NCBI GenBank assembly: GCA_012064415.1
Contig: SSNU01000265.1
Span: forward strand, 299,701 to 363,700
Length of the DNA: 64,000 nt
Reading direction: 5' to 3'
Source: Gyrodactylus bullatarudis
Taxonomy: Eukaryota > Platyhelminthes > Monogenea > Gyrodactylidea > Gyrodactylidae
Position 1 is the stretch's first letter; every line of letters begins with the position of its first letter. The notes under the pieces are model-generated. The model made no database searches. It was given only the letters and a program-made list of their open reading frames with translations, and was not told the origin of the DNA. The translations under genes were made by a program, and so were the position numbers. Below, one piece after another: positions 12,701 to 24,400 of this stretch.

Positions 12701-13204
12701 TATTCCAAGTAGGGAGAATTTTACATTATTCCGAATAAATGATAATTAACATAATTGATTCCCTGGGGGGGGTGCGGTTTGAGTTCAAAGTTTCAAAAGT
12801 CTTACCAGATCAGCATCAAGTGCTCTAAGAGTTTTAGAAGAAGAATTCAGTTTTTCCTAAATCAATTATGAAACAAGGATTCTCTGTTTGAATAGATAGC
12901 AACAGGTGAAATCTCTGTGAGGTTTTAAAATATTAATTGTATTTTGGAAAGGGATTTCGACCAATAGAAATTGAGAAAAGGTCGTCGTAAGCATGATTAT
13001 TTATTCTTTCGTATTTATTTAAATTCATCACCGTAACAGAATCGTTTTACACTACTGAATTGAAATATTTTAAAATAAATCAAAATTAATATTCTTAATT
13101 TTTACCGGTTCGAATCAACTTTATATGACATCGGGAAGTCGGTTAAGTTGATAATGATGTCGTTTATTTTTGATTTTAGATTGGTAAAATCTAATAATAA
13201 AGAA
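9746..13204. other. No gene recognised
   Basis: An 89-codon plus frame at 10396-10665 and a minus frame at 12173-12442 are of chance-like composition and have no recognisable domain. A G-run lies at about 12762-12772. Nothing else could be supported. Confidence 0.45.
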
Positions 13205-13450
13205 ATATTGAATCTAAGCTAATTGACACGAAGATCATAGTTTACAAAAAACACAATATTATTTTACGGAATGTCAGGAAAATAAAAATATTTTCTGAAT
13301 TCTATAAGAAAATGAACCCATGAGTTGTTTGAATGGAAAAAATTTCTGAAAAATGTTCAATCAGGGGAAAATTAGGCCAATTTTCCACTTTTTCAACCTT
13401 TGAGGAATAATTAGAAATCTAGCGCTAAATCGAAATTTCAAATATATCAT
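13205..13450. repeat. Foldback MITE family A, single arm
   Basis: Starts with AAGCTAATTGACACGAAGAT and continues through the arm order seen in the other copies (Lys/Phe-type AT blocks, then AATTAGGCCAATTTTCCAC and TTTTTCAACC). Only the left arm is recognisable; the right arm is lost or too diverged. Confidence 0.55.
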
Positions 13451-14769
13451 AATTTTCTTAGATATTGATTAATTTGAATTTGTGAAATTATAGAGGTTGT
13501 GAAGCCTTTGTCCGCTTCAGTCAGAGAAAAGAATGAAATACTTAACATCATTGGTCCAATCAAATAATTCATAAAAGATATCAACACCATTCAAATTCAT
13601 TATTTGAATTTACCCTTAAGAACTTTAGACTGATAACTCTTAATGAGTTCCTTGTAAAATTTTGATATTTACATATACTTATATAGCAATAAATCGTGCT
13701 TTAATTTCTTCGAATTGAGGTGTTTGAATTAAAAGATTTGATCATTTTTTTCAGAGATACTATGCCACACAGAGACTATAGGTACTCAGGTTAAAGGCAT
13801 TGTAGCATTATAGCAATTGCAGACAAAATTCCTGAAAATCTTGCTCTGACACATTTAAAACCCTTTAAAAGATTATTGGACAAGTTTTTTCCTAGAGAGA
13901 GGGAAGCGTCATGATGAGGATATGCGCAGTTTCGCCTTACTTAAATGTAGTTTTAATTTTTCCTTTCTATGCTTCTCTGGTTTTAACCAGTTTGTGTACA
14001 TACTGAACATACAAAGAACATTTATCATACTTCTCTGTTTAATTAATAGCCAACTAATTTACTTTCTTACTTACGTATATAAGAGAGATATACATCTTTT
14101 TTCACTTATCTGAAGTCAGGGAAAGTTTTTTTAAGATTCTCTTCTCTCTGCTACCAAGTGTTCTTTTCTGGCAACACCTAAAAATCTACACAAGGAATGC
14201 GCAAATTAATGATGCTTCATCGTTGAGAAAAGCTCTCTTTCCACTTTAATCTGTTAATTGATTTCTTATCTTAATGAAAAAACTGGGGAATGAAATGTTG
14301 AAAATTTCTATAGACAAGATGAGTTCATTAATTAGGTTTATCCTTAGGCCTATTTATTGATAACTTTAAATTAATAAAATAATGATCACCAAATTCATTT
14401 GTAATTATCAATAGGGCCTAAAATGAAAATGACCTAATACATTGAGTTGCACAGATAACGCCTCGAGATAACTCTACCCAAAAAATAATCCTTGCAACTC
14501 ACTGTAAATGGATTCTTTAGCGCTAAAGAAAAATGAAAATATGTCTTTTTAGTGTTTTGAGGGCATATTTTAAGTGTTTATGAAATTTTAGTGATAATTT
14601 AAGCGTTTATTAGAGTTTTGACGGATTTAAAACCTGTAAATTCACAGGCTAAAATATATCTTTTATGACTTGCTGAGGCCCTAGTAATCATTATTTCTTA
14701 TTAACACATTTGAAGAAGTTTTTAGAGGTTGTCTCTTTCATCATGACTCCTAATTTACGAGATACAAAA
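13451..14769. other. No gene recognised; presumed 5' region or intron of the Musashi-like gene
   Basis: No exon carrying the N-terminus of the downstream RNA-binding protein could be identified, although the first recognised exon at 15445 needs two coding bases from an upstream exon. Confidence 0.4.
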
Positions 14770-15360
14770 CTGATCTAAATTATCGATTCAAGTTTATGAT
14801 CAACATTAACCAAACGGCCAAAATTTTCTATTGTAATGAAACGCCTTAAAATTACAGTTCCTCCACTAAATCCTCTCTTAATCCTATTTGGCTTAGGTGC
14901 AGATTTATCAATCCAACATTCACTGAGGCCATCTGGCCCATCCAAGTTGAAGTTTCGATAATTTGCTTGCAAGCCAAGTATTAACGAGAAATTTCTTCAT
15001 ACTTAAATAATTCAGGGTTTTTGGTTTTCCCCAATATAAATTCTGCTCATTTTTTAAGAATCGACGAATCGTCCGATAGTTGGCTTTCAAATTAAATTCT
15101 TGTTTTATTTTTGTAGTCTTTTTACTCCCGTTGACAGCCATCAACCTGATTCTTTTTTATAGTAGTTGAAGAACATCCTATCTATCTGGCAATCATACGG
15201 TGGCTCATACCCTCTGATTTCAGTGATGAAGGTCAAAAAAAAATCTTTAACATTAAATAAATATTCGGCCCTATTTGCAAAATTTTTTTTATTGCCAAGA
15301 TCTGGTCCATAACTGGGTGATCATCTTCTGCTCTAGCTGCTAATTCCATCCTAAATTTTA
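14770..15360 (-). pseudogene. Decayed Tc1-like transposase
   Basis: Minus-strand fragments in shifting frames match the Tc1 transposase intact at 28.8-29.8 kb: a helix-turn-helix-like SEGMSHRMIA segment, then [39 protein letters not shown] and IKRGFSGG. Frameshifts and stops separate these, and the second and third catalytic acidic blocks are missing. It lies about 85 bp upstream of the first recognised RRM exon. Confidence 0.75.
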
Positions 15361-15444
15361 TTTAAATAAAAAAATTGAGAATATTTAACTTCGGCGTCAT
15401 TTTCAATAAAGCATACTGTGAATCTCATTAATTCCTTTTTTCAG

Positions 15445-18400
15445 AAAGCTATTTGTTGGTGGGCTTAATCCAAATACAACCTCGGGTATGTTATGCAAAT
15501 TTTCAACTTCATCAAAACTATCTAGAAAGTCTCAGAAAGTATTTTGAAAAATATGGCGCTCTCAAGTATTCCTGCATCATGATGGATTCTTCCAGAAAAA
15601 AATCTAGGTAATTTTACTAACTACTTTTAAGTAGCTATGTTGTTAAAATAACTTATATTTAGACATACTTATTTCATCCAAAATAATTGAATTTAGGGCA
15701 TTGTAATATAAATAAATTGATGATCTTAAAACCTTTTTAGAGGTTTCGGTTTTGTATCATTCCATGACCCCAGCATTATCGATAAAATACTAGATGACAG
15801 TCCTCATGTTATCGATACAAAAACAGTAAGCTAATCATTCAATTTCAGGAATTTTTTCTAACCATGTGATTTTTATTTCCTAGGTAGATCCCAAAGTCGC
15901 CATTCCTCGACAGGATATTGGAAATACTAATGAAAAGGTTAGTTGCCTAAATTTTTCATTCATATTTCTTTTCATTTTTCAACTTTTTAAAAGATGCTTA
16001 TGTCTTCAAGTTCCTTGGGAAAATTGAATAATATTTAATAAATATCCCAGTCGGAATAGAGAAGAAAGTTTTGTATGTGAATATTTTGTGTTTATGTTCT
16101 CCGGTCTCCATTCATTTGTTTTCACGACCCTGAAGCTACATCCTCATCAACAAACCAATTTGTATTTCTATTAAATTTTTTACCCGACCTTTTACACAAA
16201 CGAAAATTTATTGCATCTTTTTGAAAAAGTCAACAGTCTCTGTTTTAAAATACGCGCTAACATTCTTCAATGAATTTTTCTACTATAATAACAAAATTCA
16301 AGTTTTTGAAAATTTTCTAAATCTCTCTATCGACATAGCCAGGCTAGCCTCGAAAGAGTTTCAACAATCCATTTTTGAGCATTCTTCAATATTTTCGATG
16401 GGTTTCGGATTTTCTCAAATTGATCTGATTTTCTTCAAATACTTCATTTTATCGAATACATTTTCTTTTATACAAAATTTCAGGCAAGGTTAACTTCTCA
16501 CTCTGTATCGATTTGTGTGTTTCTCAAAAACCCAAATAGTTATTAGTTACTTGAACATTTATTCTACAGTTTTATTGAAATTTAAAGGAAACTTGATTCA
16601 GGTTCTCTGATTGAATAAGGTTAAGACTATTATTACATTGTGAGGTTTTAATTTGGTACTTTCATTCATCTGATAGTAAACATCCAATCAAAATCTACTA
16701 TAGTTTTACATCCAATCAGAGTGCATTATTTCGAATCCAGATGAGAGTCAAGGATGAAAAATATTTTTATTCGTCTTCTCCGTGGATCATTATGTATATT
16801 TGGTCTACTTTAACTACGATTTAGATTTAACAGAAAATTATTTTGCCATAATAAAATTTACTGCTTCTACTACTACTATTTTCATACGATATCAAAAGAG
16901 AAGAAGAGTACCTAGAGTGAAGAGAAAAAACACACAAAATTTATCTTGTTCATTCTTCATATTACTCAAAAAGAAAATAATAATTCGTCCTCCTCAAAAA
17001 TAACAAGATAAATGTCAGTAGTGAATGCAAATTAGAGCAAGAAAAAGAAAGACTGTTTACAACAACGAGCACAGAAATTTAAGCGCAGAGAGACACCGGC
17101 ACAAACGCACACACGAGAGAACAGCTACTGAGTCTATTTTGAAATTGAACACCTCTGTCTCTTGTTCATTTTTTTCTCTTTGATTCGCTAACTCTTTTTG
17201 GCATCGAAAGAAATTTATTTTCTATTTTTTATTTTTAAATCACAAATCAACTCATCATCTGATGACAACTCAAACTGTCATGTCAACCTCATCAACATCG
17301 AAACGTCGGGCTGAAAATTCTCCAAATGGATTATACAATTCGAATAACAATGGAATAACCGGTGGGACCTACTATCCTGATTCATCTGGCGGCCTCTCTT
17401 CAACAATGGATGTATGGTCGACAACCTATTATGCTGCCCAGGCTTTGTCACGTACAAAAAAAGTTTTTCTCGGGGGTATAGCCAACTCTACCAGTAATGA
17501 AGATCTGGAAAATTACTTTAAAAATTTCGGCGAAGTGAGTCATTTAATTTTTCTTAATCATGTAATGTATTTCATCATTACACTTTGTAAATGAAGATTT
17601 TTATTATTGTTCTAAGCTCAGGTAAACTTTTCTTCATTTTATATTAACACGTAAAACATGTCTCTTCAGCTAGGGTCATCCAACCAGCTAGAGGAATAAC
17701 AAATCAAATTAATATCTTGCTTTGTCATCAAGACTATTGTGCAATTAAAATGAGAAATTTGAAATATCTCTTTCTGTTCATTTTTAGCATTTGATCTTAG
17801 CATCATATTTATAAAAAATATGGCTTTCCTGTGTTGTTCCTAAATGTAACTTTTTGGATAAATTTCCAGACAGAAATAATTCACAAAAGACCACTTTGGT
17901 AATAGAAGGAAATTTTATTGATCAAAATATATAGAAATCGCAATACTTTTAATGGGCTATCCTATAATTACTTGAGTGTACATCAAAAATTTGATATCTT
18001 TTCATTCTGAATTCTTTAGAAAAGTATCGATTTATTCTAGAAAGACCTATTTTTAATCCATTGATATCTCTCTACATAATTATAAATGTCTCGGAAATAG
18101 AAAATGTGACGAATACAAATGTTTCATCCCACAGCTTGACTGTAAAGCTTCCCGAAATTATCTGTCAACCTTGATCGGATGTATTTCGGAAAATTTTCCA
18201 CTTTCTTTACCAGAATATTAATTAACAAAGAATAGCTTCCTAAGTACTTTTTTCCGCTTATTCATTCGAGTCTAAGGATGTTGGCAGCATCAGATGGCAA
18301 TGCCGAAAACGACTAGATGACAATTAATTTCTCAAATCTCAAACTTGCCTTTTTGAAGGATCAATTTAGATCTTGTAAAGAAGTATGGTAATTTTATGCA

Positions 18401-21400
18401 TTGAAAAACAAAAAGTAGCTTTATTTCAAATGGCCACAAATACTTTTCGTGTAGAAGATTCTATTTTTATGTTTGAGGATATTATTTGACTATCTTGTCG
18501 TGCGAGAAGTCAGTCTCCATCGGGTCAGATTCCAATGATTACACTTTGCTAGTAGGTTAACTGTTTGTTAAGAGATTCGTTTGCATGTTTTTCTGGTGGG
18601 GTTTCATGTGAGATTTCTTCTTAGAAACTAAGCAAGCATTCAAGAAATACACAGTAAAACTTTGTAAAATGCTCCTAAGAAAATTAATATTTTCTCCCGT
18701 AAAATGTCAATCTAATTAAACTATTTGTTCAAGCTGTACCATAGGAGATTTCGATTAGAAATGATAAGAAAAAATACTTTGGGAGAAATGAGAAAGGCAT
18801 TTATAAATTCATCCCTATGTATTCATTTCCATGAGGGAATTGTGAAATCTTGCATAACTATATCATGATTATATATTTAAATCTTAACGAGGAAAGACAT
18901 TGCCTAATTAATCTAGTCTTCGTTATGATCAATTTAGCTCTGGGATCATCTGCTCTAAATAATTCATCACCAAGGTAAACAAAATCATGAAAATGGAAAC
19001 ATGTTTAATGTTATTTCTCCTCATATACAAGAAATACATTATGGGAACACAGTTAATTATGTAAAAGGCACGAATATTCTCTCAGAAGAAGGATGCATTT
19101 TATCTCAACGATATAATTTGCCAAAAAGACTCTTTCTTTACAAGAAAAACTAGTGAAAGTTTAGAAAAAAGGACACGTAATTGAAGAAATTCAAGACTTT
19201 AATTTTAATGAATACAGCTAGAATGAAATTATTAAAAGAATCAGAATTTTACCCCTGAATTTCGATCTTTGTTAATTTTAAATAAATTTTGAACGAAAAA
19301 AACTTAACGCACCAAGAATTTAATACCAACCAACATAATTTCAATAAACTAAATTTTTTCTTCAATTAACCCATTCGAATCCGTTAGAGAAGGTAGCCTG
19401 AAAGATTGATTAAGTGGTCGAATTTCGCGCTTGAAATATACCAGGAAATTTAGTCGATAGTCTCAACCTTTATTTCCCTATATAGAACTATTATTTCAAG
19501 TCTTGAGCAATATAACATATTTTACTTCTGATGATAGTTTTTATTTCGTCGGATAAATTGGCAATATTAATATTAGGTTGTGCGATAAGTAATGGGACTG
19601 ATCACATAGAGCAAGATAAAGACTATTAGGGAAATGACCTATGAAATCAAAGTGCTCCTCCTGAAAAAAGTTTTAATCTCTTTTTTGAAATGGGGTTTCG
19701 TGTTGTCCTGAAGAGGAATGAGCCTACAGAATCTCGGATATTTTTATCCAAGACGAAATGAAACCTGAATGCTCTAGAACCCTTAATTGAATCTTTAAAA
19801 AAGGATTTATGCATTCGAAAGTACTCTCTGATGGCCCAGTTCCCAAGTAATACGCCTATCTGGCAATCTGCCGTAAAACCTTTCTAATCAAAATACTAAA
19901 AAATATTGATGTTTTTCAATTCTAGAAATATCTAATAAGTTCAAACGAGTAAAGCGATTAATTATTTTTCTAATGGTACCAAATTTGTTCGCATTCATAT
20001 TAGTTTTGGAGGATAAAATTTTTGTTCAAGTTGGAGTCCCATTACTTATCGCACAACATACATTTATAAATCAAGCCGGCATAAGATTAGGGAAATCAAA
20101 AGTTCTATTACTAAATATTCGTCTTGTCTTTAAATCTTCAGAGTGTGTTCTAACTTATCAATAAATGAATATTTTCAAAGAAACTCGGTAATACTTACTT
20201 CAGAAAAGTAATCTATTTCATAATTTACACTAAACGAACCTCAAGAATCCCAAAATAACTTTCCAAGAGTTTTCTATGTATGGAATAATTCAAGAATCGT
20301 AGAATTTATTTTTCATCTTCTTAAAAGTATATGAGAATTTTTAATTTCATAAAATCGACTTTGTCAAAAGGTATCATTAAAATCTCGTTTAGATGTGATT
20401 TAATATATGTTTCTAGAACACTTTTAGTTATGTCTAAACATTTTTGAATCTACTTGCTTACTTTTAGCCCGAATAGCTTCAGATCAAATTCACTCAATAA
20501 TCTAAAGTGTCATAAAAAACACAAGGAATGAAATTCTAGTAGTAACAGTTGATCAAGAAACCCTGACTTTCCTGATGAATTAAGAAGAAAAAAATCTTAT
20601 TTATGTACACGAACAAGATCTAATGCATATGAAAAATGAGTAAAACTTTATGGGTTGAAAAAAGTATTTTTCTTTCTCTCATATGTGTGTTTCCAGACAA
20701 TGTTTACTTTTCCTGGTTTATATCTCTACTATAGATATTATTCTCTTTTGTTCTTCTATGATTTCTTAAATTTTACATCTCTCAGCTATCTAAACTCTAT
20801 GCAAGGCATGTATTCAACTTTGGGGAGCTGTTATTTTTATTGAGTGGGATTTTTTTTTCTGTTTTTCCTTCGACTTGGCCCATTTATAGACAAATTTTTG
20901 TTACATAGATTTCCTTTAAACTGATTGCTTCATCAAGAATGAAATTGATTAAAATTTGTCAGATAATGCTAGCTGCCCACTTCTCAATGTTTTGACCAAG
21001 ATCAAAACGACCAACATTTTTGTGATCCCCATGAAATTTATGGAATAGAATATTTTAATCTAATATTTTATATTTCCGCGCTTGATTTAAAATAAATTTA
21101 TTGTTTTAAACAGAATTTTGATCCATAATCATTTTAAGCTGAAATAATTTGAATTTCAATTTTAAATTCGATAATTTCAGTTTCAAATGTGAGACTCATT
21201 TAGAGGATTTGGAAGTCAAGTGGATATTTAGTAATAAAGCTTATATTTCACCGGATCTCGTCAGACTATTACACCGGCTAGAAAAAAATTTCAATTTGAG
21301 AAAAAATCCCATGACAACAAAAACTGTAGGCTTACACACTAACAAATTGAGTCAGATCTAGTAAATTCTCATCTTCATATCAAATAGTTTTATATTGAAT

Positions 21401-24400
21401 AAATGTAAATGGGAAAATTCTGTAAGAAAAAATGTTATCGAGTTAGCTGGAATGCATTTTAATTTTATATTTTGTGGGTCCTCTCTTAAACTAGTTATTT
21501 CTCCTGTAAGGGATTCATCAATATTCATCAATTTAAATTATAACAAAAGAATTATATTCAAAGAGATATGTACATTTCGCCAGGTCTCGTCAGTCTCAAT
21601 TCCTGGTTCAATATTTAATAAAATTGTTTTAATGAATTGTTTTGAATGAAAATTGTAAAAAAATATTTCTCTTGAGCAATTCCAATTGATGAAAAACCAA
21701 AAAACTTTTCTAGTAGGTAGAAAAGAAAAATTAAAAATCAATTGGGCCATGGTAGTTCTAAATTGTGTGTATAGTTCTTTTGGATACATAGACTTGGATC
21801 TTCCTTCATGATATGAAATTTCACTCTGATTTTAAGGTCCATACTTTGATCGCTTGAATTCTTACAAATTATCTTGAAATTGTTTTCATTCGCCTCGCAA
21901 CCGCACCTAACAATGTGTTTCTTAATTGATGAACTATTCTTGCTCAGATGTTCATTGATCCTTATCCCTAACCTTCTCTGTATTCTTCCTATATACCTAG
22001 CTCCACATGATGCCTGAAAGCAGTAAATGAGATTTGACTGTTCCGATTCGTTCAGCTTATCTTTAAGTTGAAATTTGAAGAGACTTATGGTCTTGTATAC
22101 AACCTTCAATTGTATATCATTATAATGTTCATTTACAAGCAAATTCAATTTTCTTCTTAGTTCATAGCTGAACCCATCTCCTTTAAAGTTTAATTTTATG
22201 AAAATAGGAATAGCTCCTTCAATTTGTTCTTCTTCTGTTTGTTGAGTTGCTTCATCTTCTAAAGCTTTCTCTATGTATTTCTGAACAAATCTTTCAGGGT
22301 ATCCATTTTCTTTCAGTCTTTTTCGGATTTCATTAATCTCATTCAATACTTCTTCTTCACTGACTATTCTCTTGGTCCTTTTCACAAGTCCTATTATTAA
22401 TCCTGATTTATAACTCTTTGGACAAAAACTCGAGAAATGTAAATACTTTCCTGTGTCTGTTTTCTTCCTATGTATGGTTCTCTCTATACTCCCATCTGGT
22501 TTCCTTGTCAACTTTACATCTAAGAAACTTATCGAACCTTCTATTTCTTGTTCCTTCGTGAATTTGATGTTCGGATGTATCAAGTTCATTTCACTGAAGA
22601 ATTCGTCGGCGGAAGCTTCTTGTTTCATGACAATGAACGTATCATCTACATATCTAACATACCTACTAGAAAAGTTTTTTGGTTTTTCATCAATTGGAAT
22701 TGCTCAAGAGAAATATTTTTTTACAATTTTCATTCAAAACAATTCATTAAAACAATTTTATTAAATATTGAACCAGGAATTGAGACTGACGAGACCTGGC
22801 GAAATGTACATATCTCTTTGAATATAATTCTTTTGTTATAATTTAAATTGATGAATATTTCCAACTATCCGGACGTATATGAAAATGTACGTATATTTTT
22901 ATCTAATAATCATCAATATTCAGTTTATATAAAAAACAGAAATAAGCAGATTCAATAGAAATATAGACTCAATTTTGCTTTGAAACAGCTGAAAGAGGCA
23001 TACTCCTTAGTTGTTCTTACGTCTGATCCAAAGTGAATTAACTCCTCCACAGGTATTTTTTCCATTATAAACCATTGATCCGATCGTAAACGAATATCTC
23101 CCCAGATTGAATATTAAACACTAATTGTTTACTATAGTTAATGACATTTCCAGTGATTCCTCATGAATTGAATTTAATGGACGAAATAATATTAATAAGT
23201 GTTATAAACTAGTCAATAAATGGGAGCTGGTATTGAAACAGAAAATCTTGTCCTAATAGAATCTATCCACCCGCGTATGTTATAATTCGAATGGAGCCAC
23301 TCGAAAGAACCTCTTGATATTATCATCTTTTTTGTATGTATTATACTCTTTATAAGTCAGATCTAACTTGGTTACTTAACATTTTCGATAGTTACACACT
23401 TTCTTTTTTAATTGAAACAAATTTATTGTGTAGGGATTTTCTGGATGAATTTCTCTCTTCAATATTCCATCTAATGAAAATGAATATTTTGCATGAAACG
23501 TTTAGTTTAACGCAGAAGTTGATCAGTAACAAATAGGAATCGATTAGTTTCACGTATCCACCCGCATTAGATTTATGTGAGTACCGCTTTTCTTCGAATG
23601 ATTCACACGGTCTTTGGTAACAAGAAGACAATGAAAAGTTGAATAACGCTGAAATTTTTGCTGTAAACTCTATGATGATATATATATCAATGGAAAATAA
23701 TTTCAAATTCTACCGTCCAAGAGATTCAAACTCTGCACGTGTATTTTAATTGATTGTTTCCATTCATTGGTAGGAATTCTACTGTAGGATATAAGCTGAG
23801 CAAGACAACTTTTCAAGACAATATATCTCAAAAGATACATACATTATGTCCCACTAATTTTAGCTATTTTGAAATTCATATTCAAGCCAATCATTGAAGC
23901 CTGAATAGGGTCCTGCGTGTGAGTGAATATCGATGAGAAGGAAAGCGTTAGTTTAATGTACCGTCCGAAAAATGTATCATTGAGTAGGGAGTTTACCCTG
24001 AAGTGATATTTTTAATTTTAGTTAATAATAATGATAATACAGTAGTAAATTTATTTTTAAATAAACCTAATTGACATGAAGATGAGAATTTATTATTTTT
24101 ACAAAAAACTCGATATTTTTCTCCGGATTCACAGAAAAAAATAATTTTTTGAATTCTAAAATGTAATGATCTAATAAAATGTGGATATTCGAAAAAATTC
24201 CGAAAAAAAATCAATCTGACCAAAATTACTGTGGGAAATCGAACCATTTGAATTTTTGGATTATCACAAAGTCAAATTATCCAAAATCTGGAAGTTTAAC
24301 TTTTTCTCTGAAAAAGTAAGATCTTCGCTACCTCTATGGCCAATTTCGAATTCTTTGTTCAATATTGATCCTAAATATCATCATTAACTGCTTCTAATCA

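Noticed and set aside
13100..13125. GGTTCGAATC, a possible tRNA B box
   Set aside because: No A box or acceptor-stem pairing at the right distance; no tRNA fold could be drawn.
21149..21361. 70-codon plus frame containing [15 protein letters not shown]
   Set aside because: It is the antisense reading of the retroelement 3' end (21195-21300) plus a MITE end; it has no start context or homologue in the window.
21395..21649. Plus-strand frame with YRQ..G..MGSP-like resemblance to RT motif B ([14 protein letters not shown])
   Set aside because: The segment is antisense to the structured motif and is part of the inverted repeat. The resemblance has no Gly-Ser-Pro core at the right spacing, and the true RT frame has stops when extended into the repeat.
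22453..22841. Plus-strand frames over the Penelope-like element
   Set aside because: Shadow frames antisense to a clear RT/GIY-YIG coding region and its inverted repeat.
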